The notes under the pieces: generated by a model | Databases searched by the model: none | Seen by the model: the letters and a program-made list of their open reading frames with translations, nothing else | What the model was told of the DNA's origin: nothing | Source: an uncultured Bacteriovoracaceae bacterium | GTDB taxonomy: Bacteria; Bdellovibrionota; Bacteriovoracia; Bacteriovoracales; Bacteriovoracaceae | Length of the DNA: 64,000 nucleotides | Direction of reading: 5' to 3' | Assembly: GCA_937923325.1 (NCBI GenBank) | Contig: CAKZUQ010000020.1 | Span: 31,542 to 95,541 of the forward strand | In this document: one piece after another, positions 51,701-60,743 of the stretch | Numbering within the stretch: position 1 is the first letter of the stretch | Layout of the letters: each line of letters opens with the position of its first letter | Position numbers and translations under genes: made by a program

Positions 51701-53975
51701 TATTGCCAACTCTCTCTATATTTGCATTTTCTGTTGATGTTGTTGAATTAAATTGAGGCCACTTTGTTTTGTATGTCGACACATCCTGACAGTTGTACTC
51801 CCATCCAAGCTTTGTGATACAATCAGAATCTGATTCACATAAATAATTTTCTTGGCATGTTGCCCCTTGATTTTGAAAGGGACTATTTAAAGTTTTTGAC
51901 GGATCGTAGTCATATCTTGATGCTATTGATATTCCATCCCACTCTTGGACAAGTACTTTGTGAGTGCTAGGTATTGCAAGATCTGCATATGGTGCATTTA
52001 TTGCGAGATATAAAAAATTTGATGAAGATGTAACAATTCGACCATTGCCAATAGGAAACCATGTAACACCATCAAAAGATCCAATGAGAGCACCTTTGTT
52101 AAAACCAAACCAATCTTTTTGATATCCATTAACATATAGAGCAGCTTGTGCTTTTAGTCTATTACGTCTTTGAGTTGATGAACTTGAAAACGTTTTATGC
52201 GTAAAAGGTAGCATTGTAGGTGGTACAAAACATGCTCTTCCAAAATGATTGTCAGAATAGTTTGCAAAAGAAGTATTTGTTCCAGCTTGATATCTTTTGG
52301 TTGTATAGCCAATTGATTGAACACCAAAGCCTTGACCAGATGATGGATTTGCAAATAGTTGCGAACTCCAAGAATCTCTAGCACACGTCGGACATGGAGA
52401 GTAAAAACCTTGTGTCGTCTCAAGAAAATATTTTTGACCAGTTTTAACAGCGATTTTCTTCGCAGGAATAGCTCCGCTGAGATTAATGCTCATACTTCCA
52501 AGAATTGAGTTCATGTTAAATGATCCATTTTGAGGAAGAACGAAATTTGTGTCTAAATAGAGAAAGGGGTCTCCTTCTTGCTCTTTATTTTCAATTCTGT
52601 CAGGATTGTTATCTAAGTCAATCTCTATTCCATCGGAGTTAAAATACCTATGAGGAGCTGATTTATTGCTGATATCTACTATTTGGGTGATTGGAGTATT
52701 TGATTCAACCGGTGGTGTGTGACATTGTATATTTGTAATATTAGCTATATTACTTTCTGAGCTATTTGCTGCAAATTCAGGTGTGTAAGTATAGTTTGGA
52801 CAATGTTCTATTTGTTCAGATAGAGTAGTGTATTGGTCATCGCAGCCGCAGTTATCATAAAGTCTGGATAATACATTTTTGTAATGCATAGTTTCTGTTT
52901 CATCGTTACTCGTATCACATCTTGTATACGTATGATTTGAATTGATAGGGAAGTCGTGAAAAGGATCTACCTCAGAGTATGTTTGCATCTCTTGAACACA
53001 TAGATAGTCTAAAATTCTTTGATTTATATTCTCTGAATTATCTGTGACATTATCATCATCATTCTCACTGTTTGATACATCAACAAGATTTGGGCATATG
53101 TAATAGAAGTTTGGGTATTGAAGGTACCAATTCGGATTTGTTTCTCGTTGAGACTCTGCGAGTTGAAAATCTGCTAATTCATCAGGAGTTAATAAATTTT
53201 CACTTCTTATTGTTGCTCTATTATTTACACACTGATTATTTATACAGCAATCAAACCCATCAGCTGAACAACTTGTGTTTGAACAAGTTGAACTCGTTGT
53301 ATTTCCGTTAGTATTTGTTTCTGAGATTTGAATAATTAGTCTAAGATCATCATAATTTAAAAAGTTATTATCAACTAAAGAAATTGCAGTATCATCGGTG
53401 TTAGCCTGATAGATATTTATGTCAGTTGAAGTTAAATCATTGTTACAATCTGAGCATATTTCATCAGAATAATTTGCAATTGTAGTTTGGGGAGAGGTTA
53501 AGATTATCGAGCCATCGGCAGCATTTGATTGTATTGGAAGATTACAGAAATCATTTCCAGTTGCTGATGAGGTGGACACTCTTAAATAGTAACTTCTTTG
53601 TCCTGTTGTGAAGTCAACTAAAAAACTTGGTGTTAATTTAACTCTGTATTCCACGACATTAGAGTTTGTCGTTGTGAACTTTGCAATCATACAGAATTTA
53701 GAATTATAATTTTCTCTATTTGTAAGGTAGTTATGAAGATCATCACCAAAAAGATAAGAGATTTTATTAGTGTTTTGTGCTCTTGTTAATGTCTTTGTAT
53801 GTAATCTGTTTTCAAACCAAGAAAGTGTTACATTTACGTCTACAGTATCATTAGGATCATTTAGATTCTCTTCAGTAACATCGTTTGAAAAATCTCCAAA
53901 GTTACTTGTCGTAGGTTCTTGTAAGCAAGAAACCATTGTAAACAGTAATATTAAGGTCCATTTTAGCATATTCAA
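48717..53975 (-). CDS. Giant Cys-rich surface lipoprotein, 1752 residues
   Basis: No family recognised. The leader has a lipobox (LFTMVSC), so the N-terminus should be anchored in a membrane. The mature part is Asn/Ser/Thr-rich with many Cys, among them several CC pairs (DCCINNQC, RCCREIG, TCCGGGW, MCCTPLG, QCCSGLA). That pattern suggests a long chain of small disulfide-bonded modules. The middle carries beta-rich segments (YPNFYYICPN; TTIANYSDEIC). The start is TTG 53975 (GGAG at seven bases) or ATG 53969. The only neighbour on its strand is the 705-residue coiled-coil protein beyond 54158. Confidence 0.6.
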   Translation of the reverse strand: MNMLKWTLILLFTMVSCLQEPTTSNFGDFSNDVTEENLNDPNDTVDVNVTLSWFENRLHTKTLTRAQNTNKISYLFGDDLHNYLTNRENYNSKFCMIAKFTTTNSNVVEYRVKLTPSFLVDFTTGQRSYYLRVSTSSATGNDFCNLPIQSNAADGSIILTSPQTTIANYSDEICSDCNNDLTSTDINIYQANTDDTAISLVDNNFLNYDDLRLIIQISETNTNGNTTSSTCSNTSCSADGFDCCINNQCVNNRATIRSENLLTPDELADFQLAESQRETNPNWYLQYPNFYYICPNLVDVSNSENDDDNVTDNSENINQRILDYLCVQEMQTYSEVDPFHDFPINSNHTYTRCDTSNDETETMHYKNVLSRLYDNCGCDDQYTTLSEQIEHCPNYTYTPEFAANSSESNIANITNIQCHTPPVESNTPITQIVDISNKSAPHRYFNSDGIEIDLDNNPDRIENKEQEGDPFLYLDTNFVLPQNGSFNMNSILGSMSINLSGAIPAKKIAVKTGQKYFLETTQGFYSPCPTCARDSWSSQLFANPSSGQGFGVQSIGYTTKRYQAGTNTSFANYSDNHFGRACFVPPTMLPFTHKTFSSSSTQRRNRLKAQAALYVNGYQKDWFGFNKGALIGSFDGVTWFPIGNGRIVTSSSNFLYLAINAPYADLAIPSTHKVLVQEWDGISIASRYDYDPSKTLNSPFQNQGATCQENYLCESDSDCITKLGWEYNCQDVSTYKTKWPQFNSTTSTENANIERVGNIHEFLQQGVMPPGATKRCVYKGAGSVCRTDADTLSSGNLRRQLTCAPNFYCANLNTPGVFNKEIARFGAPLESLTESNNHYFGKDANQLGRPKHYIPDGNGASLSSSIRQTITENVLLMDSTAAGKIGLCMPGRALPTENGNSVSNIRPEETHDKSDPEKRTDYISQVAGCNSTIFNLIKYNSCPSLDVDGNFISLGDNYHASNAIEREGLLRASALQNSCGFESLRQDTNLVSNLPESTLRNYSAFSSIESLPLNETPIITTQTLAANACLRRAGAVCHTDLDCSPNILHANLIDIINPTFFGNEAEKNYWSEDLICGQGIIEPNISSPNFNSYDITNNRCCREIGKELTIYTEDPNSDLDIKVNPRMFSSINPNEPTRYSRYSILGELVEEVDSNSTSFVSPSASTSINDINRSTKSSITTHYQWKTINEVASQTCCGGGWVRKFADGTNDWSVNRLNLNINNFRCLNSKSPLLNITEEDASKIDPSPNYYSKLSTDRNLYCQDSTGIAGNCTDLSFEDLRLGVSDSIRPILNSTTDEQETRTFIASNTNFWADNPFTFFTPVSALTSPTAVASLPYMDWTVDLTNISLFTRKIYIHIPTYIPLQTISTVTLSEADAECTQEAWLDSVRSSDRRDGQELSPWSNRSGQSIIIPESSPGAGNGVSGYTCRYAINPSSRTMTIAYDTTDLFEEEIHYASLRYTAPGTQKWQRDKEQNNERDTVHKRSSTPGEPLYYLEKLERLELIGIPQMTFEPLYCNDNYAKLMPGIFLDSYTDLDDIIEASPSIFFEDQMANSPWDNSGLTTNEETLNKAYVTTKDQLNHPEIFSSDEVMCCTPLGREANSSAQCCSGLAVRDQSTNRLLCKIPTGVDLNVYFNRYISNEGTNSEIESTRLTNDDFDSRTGAPKNTTTVISKLIGLGESHCENENVRRGGAFGNFSPQPNDTINQGNSTRFNIVDSFNDRSSNGPESRGAEAFNAGFRWNHHVYCDFPETN

Positions 53976-54157
53976 TCTAATTCTCCATTATACTTATCGG
54001 TGTCTGCTTAATTATTTAAATGACTTAGGTTATTTTAAGTTGAAAATGCGTTTCTTTATTAAGGAACTCGTTCTTTGATGCCTAACAACTTGGAATTACT
54101 AGGAAGTTTTATCTTTACCTCTATAGGTATATTTTACCTGTGCCAAGAAAAAGTGTC

Positions 54158-56275
54158 TTAAAAACTAAAGGTAAAAGGAGTACTTGATCCAGGTGAACTG
54201 GAATTTTGAACATTATACGTAGATGATGACCTTATTAGGCCCAAATTATTTGTTCCATAAGTAAATTGATATGGATTAGAAGTATTTCTATATAAATTTG
54301 GATTTAAATAGTTGAAGTTATTTGAATAATTTGGATTATATGCATTTGCGCCCCAATTCATATATAATCCCTGATTAAAATAATTATTTTGGTTTCTAAG
54401 AGCTCTAGTATAGTAATCATAGTAACGACGATTTGCAGCTCGTTGATTTTGAATAGCAGCTCTTTGATTTCGGTAGTGAACTAACTGAGGAACACCCATT
54501 GCTACAGTAGTTGTAAGGCCGTTGAAAAAATTTCCAGCACTGTTGCCATTTTTAGACTGTCTAATATATCTCTCTTCACGTTTTTTTGCTCTTACTCTTG
54601 CTCTATATTCCTTATTTGCGAATCTAACTTTTCTTTTCTTTTCTTTAATTTGCTTTGAATTCAACTTTTGAGAGCGTGAAGCAATTTTTCTTTCTTCATT
54701 AGTTTTTGCACTTAGCCCCTTTGTTTTATTTAAATATTCTCTATTCTTTTTTTCATCTTCTTCTAAAGGTTGAACTTCTTTTAAAGGTCTAACTTCTTTT
54801 AAATTCTTATAATCCTGTAGACTAATTTGAGTAATAATACTACTGAGGTCTGATGTTAGATTTATAGTTGCATGGTCGTTTATATTTGAGTTGTTACAAG
54901 TTAATTGAAACTCTTCTTGATCAAAGCAATTGTTTTGTTTTAATATTGTGAGGGCAATTAGCTTTTGCTTTTCTAAAGTTGACACACTAGGGATATTTGA
55001 AAGATTTTGAATTATTTTTCGTGATTTTTCTAATTGTTCTTCTAGGTCAGCAATATTACTTGTGAACATATTTGGGTAATTTTGTTTAAGACTATCTATA
55101 CATTCAGCTTGAGCCTTTTGTATGATTTCTGTTTCTAAGCATTTTTGTGCCGAACTCAACACTGTTGAATAAAGATCTGATGTAATAATTTTATTAAATC
55201 TATTAATGACCTCACTAGCAATATCAGGTTTTGTTTGTTTTAGCTTTTTTATACATTTAGCCGTTGTTATTTCCTCACAATCTTCACTGTAATTATCTTT
55301 AATATCTCTAGCTAAAACGTTCAGTGCTATATTTGATTGGTCACTGATTAGTTTTTTTGTATCCTTTATGCTTTTCTTCACTGAGCTTGATTTTGTAAGA
55401 ATTGTATAGGCGTTTGAAAGTTGAGATAAGTTCTCTTGTAGATGATCTTTGACACCTTCAACTAGCTCATTAGAAGTTGAAACATTATTACCAAAGTTAA
55501 CATTTAAGTCTTTTAAAGTATTTGAAAGAGCTACAATTTTTTTGGCATTCTCTTCGCTTCGATTTTTGGATAAAGATGATAGTCTATTTTTTAATTTTTG
55601 AATGTTTTTATAATCTTTAGTCTGTTTAAAATTACTAGCAGTTATATTTTGTCCATTGTATTTTAAAGTAAGCTTGCTGAGCATGTTCCTATATTCTGCA
55701 TCATGGTCTCTATCGTCCAAATAAGCTTCTTGAAAAGCTTCAGAGTAGCCATTTACAAATTTAAATATTTCTATTTTGTTTTGCTTTGAAATGGATCCAA
55801 GCATTTCACAAGTCTCAGATGGATACTTTATACAGGCATCATTCATTTTCTCTTCTATGTCTTCATTAGAAGAATTTAATAGTCTTTTACCATTTTTAAC
55901 TTTTAAAAGATCTGTTAAAACCTCAGTTTTTGCAATGGCGATTTCAAAATCTTCAATTGATTTTTTTGCTTCAGCTATTTTTTTTGAAGAAACATTTTGA
56001 ATCTCTTTATATGAGATTTCTATATCTTGCTTTAGAGCATCAAGACCTCTGGCCAAAACTAGCTTCGCTAAAATAGTATTATACTTTATTTTTTCTTCTT
56101 CTAGACTGCAAAGAGAACTTGAATCGTCGCTCTCGGAACAATCAGCGACCGTGTTTAGTACTTCTTGGTTAATATTTGCTAAGTTTTCCACCTGAATTCT
56201 CTTTAATTCAGGGTCACAAGTGATTTGTGTAAAGGCATGTGTACTTATCAATATAATTATAATTATTAGTTTCAC
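54158..56275 (-). CDS. Secreted coiled-coil protein with Asn/Tyr-rich tail
   Basis: It has a signal peptide (LIIIIILISTHAFT). Residues 20 to about 520 are coiled-coil-like with Lys/Glu/Leu heptads. A basic stretch (KKREERY, RVRAKKRE) follows at about residue 560. The last 130 residues consist mostly of Asn, Tyr, Ser and Arg (NYNPNYSNN-like). Ten or more Cys in the first half. No family. Opposite strand to the dus gene's neighbours; alone between gaps of 182 and 206 bp. Confidence 0.6.
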   Translation of the reverse strand: MKLIIIIILISTHAFTQITCDPELKRIQVENLANINQEVLNTVADCSESDDSSSLCSLEEEKIKYNTILAKLVLARGLDALKQDIEISYKEIQNVSSKKIAEAKKSIEDFEIAIAKTEVLTDLLKVKNGKRLLNSSNEDIEEKMNDACIKYPSETCEMLGSISKQNKIEIFKFVNGYSEAFQEAYLDDRDHDAEYRNMLSKLTLKYNGQNITASNFKQTKDYKNIQKLKNRLSSLSKNRSEENAKKIVALSNTLKDLNVNFGNNVSTSNELVEGVKDHLQENLSQLSNAYTILTKSSSVKKSIKDTKKLISDQSNIALNVLARDIKDNYSEDCEEITTAKCIKKLKQTKPDIASEVINRFNKIITSDLYSTVLSSAQKCLETEIIQKAQAECIDSLKQNYPNMFTSNIADLEEQLEKSRKIIQNLSNIPSVSTLEKQKLIALTILKQNNCFDQEEFQLTCNNSNINDHATINLTSDLSSIITQISLQDYKNLKEVRPLKEVQPLEEDEKKNREYLNKTKGLSAKTNEERKIASRSQKLNSKQIKEKKRKVRFANKEYRARVRAKKREERYIRQSKNGNSAGNFFNGLTTTVAMGVPQLVHYRNQRAAIQNQRAANRRYYDYYTRALRNQNNYFNQGLYMNWGANAYNPNYSNNFNYLNPNLYRNTSNPYQFTYGTNNLGLIRSSSTYNVQNSSSPGSSTPFTFSF

Positions 56276-56481
56276 ATTTTATATATCGGCATGCTTAGTA
56301 ATATAGTTTAGTCTTTGAATATTCCTATCAAGTGATTCAAGCCTGACTCAAAGTTGCTTGATGGATTAGGATAAAGATTATGAAGTGTAATTATCCCACA
56401 AATTCTAATGTTTTATTGAGTAAATTCAGTATTTGCTTTGATTTATCTCCTGAATAGTTGAAAATTAACTGTTTTTTTATC

Positions 56482-57570
56482 TCATCCATGTCCTGAGCTC
56501 ATAAAAACTTCATCAAAGTTTATATTTTTTGAATTTGCTCTAAGAGTTGAGTAGTATTCCTCTGCAACTCTCATTGTTTCATCAAGTGTTTTGGATGCAA
56601 ACATTTTACCTCTAAAACCTGCAGCTCCCGGAAATCCAGCTGCAAACCAAACAATTAACTTTCTTAGCTGTACTAATCTAATTCTTTCTTGATCATAAGT
56701 ATCACTTGTATAGTTATAAAGCCTCTCGATTACTTCAAAGTAATCTGACCCATCAAATAGAGATTTCTTTGTAGATTCTTCTTTAGATAGTGATTCTAGA
56801 AATATAAATGGATTTCTTAAACATCCTCTAGCAATCATAAATGCATCACAGTTAGATTCTTGAAGCTTTCTTGCTACTTGATGAGGCTGATGAAGATCTC
56901 CATTTCCAATTATTGGTAAAGTAGCCTTTTCCTTAACAGACTCTATGAAGTCCCAATTACTTAAACCTGTGTATTGTTGGGCCCTAGTTCTTCCGTGGAT
57001 TGCTACCCATTCGATTCCAGCGTCAAGAGCAATCTCTTCAATTTTATCTGCGTTCATATCATCAGCATCCCAACCAGTTCTTATTTTAATAGACAGTGGG
57101 ATACTAATAGCTTGTTTTACAGTTTTAAAAAAGTTTCCAAGAGTTGAGATATCTTTCATAAGAGCAGATCCACCACCTTTGGTAACAACTTTTCTTACGG
57201 GACAACCCATATTAATATCAATAAATTTTGGATTATAGGTTTCTACTACTTTTGCAGCTTTGGCCATGGACTCTGGATCCTCACCAAATATCTGAATACC
57301 AACATTTTGCTCTCTTTTATCAATTTCAAGCATTTTTAGGGTCTTTTCATTACTATAGTTGATACCGTGACACGATATTAGCTCGCTTACAGTTCCACCG
57401 GCACCTAGGTCCTCCATAAGTAACCTAAAGGGAGGCGTACATATACCGGCCATTGGTGCTAGTAAGAGCTTAGATGAAAAATCTATGCTACCAAGCTTTA
57501 TGGCCTCTTTGTTAGTCTTTAGGCCATCAATCTTAGCCTGTAATTGTGTTGAAAAATTTCTTGTAGTCAT
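56482..57570 (-). CDS. dus: tRNA-dihydrouridine synthase (DusB-like)
   Basis: It reduces uridines in the D-loop with FMN. LAPMAGICTPPFRLL and VGIQIFGEDPESM begin the TIM barrel. DINMGCPVRKV carries the catalytic Cys, KIRTGWD binds FMN phosphate, and HGRTRAQQYTG and GNGDLHQPHQVARKL are the remaining signature blocks. Length 362; closest in pattern to DusB. Single gene, divergent from the HAD gene. Confidence 0.95.
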   Translation of the reverse strand: MTTRNFSTQLQAKIDGLKTNKEAIKLGSIDFSSKLLLAPMAGICTPPFRLLMEDLGAGGTVSELISCHGINYSNEKTLKMLEIDKREQNVGIQIFGEDPESMAKAAKVVETYNPKFIDINMGCPVRKVVTKGGGSALMKDISTLGNFFKTVKQAISIPLSIKIRTGWDADDMNADKIEEIALDAGIEWVAIHGRTRAQQYTGLSNWDFIESVKEKATLPIIGNGDLHQPHQVARKLQESNCDAFMIARGCLRNPFIFLESLSKEESTKKSLFDGSDYFEVIERLYNYTSDTYDQERIRLVQLRKLIVWFAAGFPGAAGFRGKMFASKTLDETMRVAEEYYSTLRANSKNINFDEVFMSSGHG

Positions 57571-57624
57571 TGTTCTTTTTAACTACAATCCCATCTTCTT
57601 ATTGTAAATATAAAGGTGTAATAA

Positions 57625-58080
57625 ATGTCATTTAAACATATCGTTTTTGATCATGATGGGACCCTGGTATCTAACAAAGTACTATTTAACGGAATATATG
57701 AGCTAATCAAAAATCTTCACTCTAAAGACATAAAACTCTATGTTTGGACTGCTAGAGATAGACATTCCACCATTGAGAGCTTAAAATCTCATGGCATTTT
57801 AAAGTATTTTGAAGATATCTCTACTTCCAGTGATGCAGAGCCCAAGCCTTCATCTCAAGGTATTGCAAGCATGCTTGATGATGTCGATAGAAATTTGGTA
57901 TGTGTAGTTGGAGATAGTTCCTCTGATATATTAGGAGCTAAGTCATTTAAAGCTTATGCTATAGGTGTTATGTGGCAAGATAGCTCAAATCAATACGAGT
58001 CTTATCTAAAGAAATATGGTGCAGATGTTGTTTTTGGAGATGTTAAGTCTTGTTCAGACTTCCTCCTAAGTAAAGTTTAA
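57625..58080 (+). CDS. HAD-superfamily phosphatase
   Basis: Motif I FDHDGTLVSNK (catalytic Asp), motif II VWTARD (Thr), motif III Lys (EPKPSSQG) and motif IV VVGDSSSDILGAK are all present. It is a small, 151-residue member without a clear cap domain. Phosphoglycolate phosphatase-type activity is typical, but substrate cannot be told. It lies just upstream of ffh with 18 bp between. Confidence 0.85.
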   Translation: MSFKHIVFDHDGTLVSNKVLFNGIYELIKNLHSKDIKLYVWTARDRHSTIESLKSHGILKYFEDISTSSDAEPKPSSQGIASMLDDVDRNLVCVVGDSSSDILGAKSFKAYAIGVMWQDSSNQYESYLKKYGADVVFGDVKSCSDFLLSKV

Positions 58081-58098
58081 ATAAATAAGGATAAATAT

Positions 58099-59520
58099 AT
58101 GTTTGATAGTTTAAGTGGAAAGTTTTCAGATGCTTTTAAGTCCCTAACAGGAAAAGGAAAAATTACAGAAGCTAATATTGAGGAAACTCTAAAAAAAGTT
58201 AGAACTGCATTACTAGAAGCTGATGTTAACTTTAAAGTTGTTAAAGAGTTTGTTGCAAAAGTTAAAGATCAATCTCTTGGTGAAAAAGTAATTAGAGGCG
58301 TTAACCCACAAGAGCAATTCGTTAAAATTATGCATGATGAACTTGCAGCCCTAATGGGTGAGGAGCATCAAGAAATAAACATTGATGGTAACCTTAAGCC
58401 AATTCTAATTGTAGGTTTAAACGGTGCAGGTAAAACAACTTTTACTGGAAAATTAGCTTTATTTTTAAAAGGTAAAAAGAATAAAGATGTTTATATGATT
58501 CCTGCTGATAATTTTAGGCCTGCCGCTAAAGATCAGTTAATTAAGCATGCTAAAAACATGAATATCGATTATTTTGATTCAGACCTATCAATGCTACCTG
58601 TTGATATTGTTAAAGCCGGTATGGCCAAAGCAAAAGAACTAGGGAAACAAACTGTAATTATTGATACAGCTGGACGTTTACAGGTAGATGATGAACTCAT
58701 GGGACAATTAGAAGATGTTAGAAACTCTTTAAAAAATCCTGAAGTGCTACTAGTCGCTGACGCAATGACAGGTCAAGAGGCAGTAAACGTAGCCAAAGTC
58801 TTTCACGAAAAAATTAAATTAACTGGTGTTGTTCTATCGAAAATGGATTCTGATGCCAGAGGTGGAGCAGCCTTATCTATTAGATATGTAACTCAAGTAC
58901 CTATAAGGTTTATCTCGACAGGTGAAAAAATGAAGGACTTAGAGCCTTTTCACCCAGATAGATTAGCTAAAAGAATTCTTGATATGGGAGATGTGGTATC
59001 TCTTGTTGAAAAAGCTCAAGATGTAATAGATGAAAAAGATGCTGAAAATATGATGAAGCGTCTTCAAAAGAATCAGTTCTCAATAAATGATTTCATTAAG
59101 CAAATGGATCAAATTGCTAAACTTGGTTCAATGTCGTCTATTTTAAAGATGATTCCTGGTATGGGAGGGATGCTTAGGCAAGTAGGCGATTTATCTCCAG
59201 CTGAAGATGAAATGAAGAAAATGAGAGTCATTATTAACTCAATGACAGAAAAAGAGAAAGAAGATTATAAAATTGTTAATGATTCTAGAATTTCTAGAAT
59301 TGCTAAGGGTTCTGGAACTAAAGATACTGATGTAAAAGAGTTTTTGAAAAAATTTGAACAAATGAAAGAAATGATGAGCGGAATGATGGGGATGATGAAT
59401 GGCGGAGGGATGCCTCAAATGCCAGGAATGCCCCAAATGCCTGGATTTAGGCAAGCTCCAAAGAGGAAAAAGAACGCAAATGGTAAAAAGAAGAGCCCTT
59501 TTGGAAGTAAATTCTTTTAA
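58099..59520 (+). CDS. ffh: Signal recognition particle protein Ffh
   Basis: It recognises signal sequences on nascent chains. The N-domain, G1 GLNGAGKTT, G3 DTAGRL and TKMD-type KMDSDARGG, and a C-terminal Met-rich M domain (MIPGMGGMLRQ) are present. The tail repeats MPQMPGMPQMPG. Length 473. Shine-Dalgarno AAGGATA. It heads the ffh-rpsP-khpA-rimM-trmD block. Confidence 0.97.
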   Translation: MFDSLSGKFSDAFKSLTGKGKITEANIEETLKKVRTALLEADVNFKVVKEFVAKVKDQSLGEKVIRGVNPQEQFVKIMHDELAALMGEEHQEINIDGNLKPILIVGLNGAGKTTFTGKLALFLKGKKNKDVYMIPADNFRPAAKDQLIKHAKNMNIDYFDSDLSMLPVDIVKAGMAKAKELGKQTVIIDTAGRLQVDDELMGQLEDVRNSLKNPEVLLVADAMTGQEAVNVAKVFHEKIKLTGVVLSKMDSDARGGAALSIRYVTQVPIRFISTGEKMKDLEPFHPDRLAKRILDMGDVVSLVEKAQDVIDEKDAENMMKRLQKNQFSINDFIKQMDQIAKLGSMSSILKMIPGMGGMLRQVGDLSPAEDEMKKMRVIINSMTEKEKEDYKIVNDSRISRIAKGSGTKDTDVKEFLKKFEQMKEMMSGMMGMMNGGGMPQMPGMPQMPGFRQAPKRKKNANGKKKSPFGSKFF

Positions 59521-59591
59521 AGTTGACTTTAAACGTCATTTGAAATAAAAATACATTCTTAAAAATTAAGATATAAATCAGGAGAATATAA

Positions 59592-59837
59592 ATGGTAAAA
59601 ATTAGATTAGCACGTGGTGGTAGAACTCATATGCCAGTTTACACAATTGTAGCAGCAAACTCTAGAGAGCCTAGAGATGGTAAGTTCTTAGAGAAATTAG
59701 GTCAGTATAATCCAAATGAAGAGACAGAAGTTCTAAAGTCAATTAACGTTGAAGGAATTAAAGCTTGGATTGCAAAAGGAGCTCAATTAACTGATACAGT
59801 TAACTCTTTACTTAAGAAAAACGGGATTAAGCTTTAA
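59592..59837 (+). CDS. rpsP: 30S ribosomal protein S16
   Basis: The typical 81-residue S16 begins VKIRLARGGRTHMP and has PRDGKFLEKLGQYNP. ATG 59592 follows AGGAGAATATA. Next gene khpA lies 96 bp on. Confidence 0.97.
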   Translation: MVKIRLARGGRTHMPVYTIVAANSREPRDGKFLEKLGQYNPNEETEVLKSINVEGIKAWIAKGAQLTDTVNSLLKKNGIKL

Positions 59838-59933
59838 TATCAGCTTTTTTCTTGTGAGGTTTTGATTTTTATCTAAAACCGTTGTAACATTACGTAAGTA
59901 GTACATATTAACTAAAACAGTGAGTTAAAAGTT

Positions 59934-60173
59934 ATGAGTGAATTAAAAAGTCTTATTGAATATGTTGCAAAATCTTTAGTAGATATGCCTGAAGAAGTAA
60001 ATGTTAATGAAGTTGAAGGCGAGCAAACAACTGTAATTGAACTTAAGGTTGATAAATCAGACTTAGGTAAAGTGATTGGTAAACAAGGCCGTACAGCTAG
60101 AGCTTTAAGAACAATCTTAAATGCAGCTTCTACAAAGCTTAAAAAGAGATCTGTTCTAGAGATTATTGAGTAA
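59934..60173 (+). CDS. khpA: RNA-binding KH protein KhpA
   Basis: This single KH domain (79 aa) has the GxxG loop [14 protein letters not shown]. It is in the canonical rpsP-khpA-rimM-trmD order. Start ATG 59934. It is followed by a terminator that comes just before rimM. Confidence 0.93.
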   Translation: MSELKSLIEYVAKSLVDMPEEVNVNEVEGEQTTVIELKVDKSDLGKVIGKQGRTARALRTILNAASTKLKKRSVLEIIE

Positions 60174-60203
60174 ATTAATAGTTTTATTTAAAAAGAAAAT
60201 ACG

Positions 60204-60230
60204 GCCCAAGAGAAATCTTGGGCTTTTTTT
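60204..60230 (+). terminator. Rho-independent terminator after khpA
   Basis: GCCCAAG (60204-60210) pairs with CTTGGGC (60217-60223), followed by seven T. It lies directly before the rimM start, so it may partly attenuate rimM-trmD transcription. Confidence 0.75.
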
Positions 60231-60743
60231 ATGGGGTATAGTTTGAGTTTAAAAAGAATTCACCTAGGTAAGTGTTCAAGTGTGCATGGAATTAAAGGAG
60301 CTGTTGTTTTTAACCTTTTCAATGATGAATCATCTGTTTTAGAAAAAGGTATGATAATTTATACTTCTGAGAATCAAGAAATGTCTTATAGGATTAATTC
60401 TATTAACTTCACTAATAAAGTTATTGTTTATCTTGATGGTGTGAATGATCGAAATGAGTCTGAAAAAATAACTCCATTTGAAATATATATAGATAGAGAT
60501 GCTATGCCAGAGGTTGGCGAGGATGAAGTTTATTTATCAGACCTAGTTGGTTTTGAAGTCAAAAACGAAGAAGATAAAAGAGTAGGTATCATAAATTCTT
60601 TTTATGATCATGGTGCTTCTGAGATAGTGGTAATTCTATTAAAGAGTGGCGAAGAGCTTGAATTACCGTTTGTTAAAGCTTTCTTTCCATATATTGATTT
60701 TAAAACAAATACTGTAACTATGGTTAATCCTGAAATTATATGA
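60231..60743 (+). CDS. rimM: 16S rRNA processing protein RimM
   Basis: It assists 30S maturation with S19. KRIHLGKCSSVHGIKGAVVF is the PRC-barrel start, and DEVYLSDLVGFEV the second barrel. ATG 60231 directly abuts the terminator T run. TTG 60243 with GGGG nine bases before it is an alternative start that fits the usual N-terminus better. The gene overlaps trmD by ATGA. Confidence 0.9.
   Translation: MGYSLSLKRIHLGKCSSVHGIKGAVVFNLFNDESSVLEKGMIIYTSENQEMSYRINSINFTNKVIVYLDGVNDRNESEKITPFEIYIDRDAMPEVGEDEVYLSDLVGFEVKNEEDKRVGIINSFYDHGASEIVVILLKSGEELELPFVKAFFPYIDFKTNTVTMVNPEII

Noticed and set aside
54078..54161. 27-codon plus-strand ORF with a hydrophobic stretch (MPNNLELLG start)
   Set aside because: Weak spacing from AAGGA, length below what sequence alone can support, no neighbour logic.
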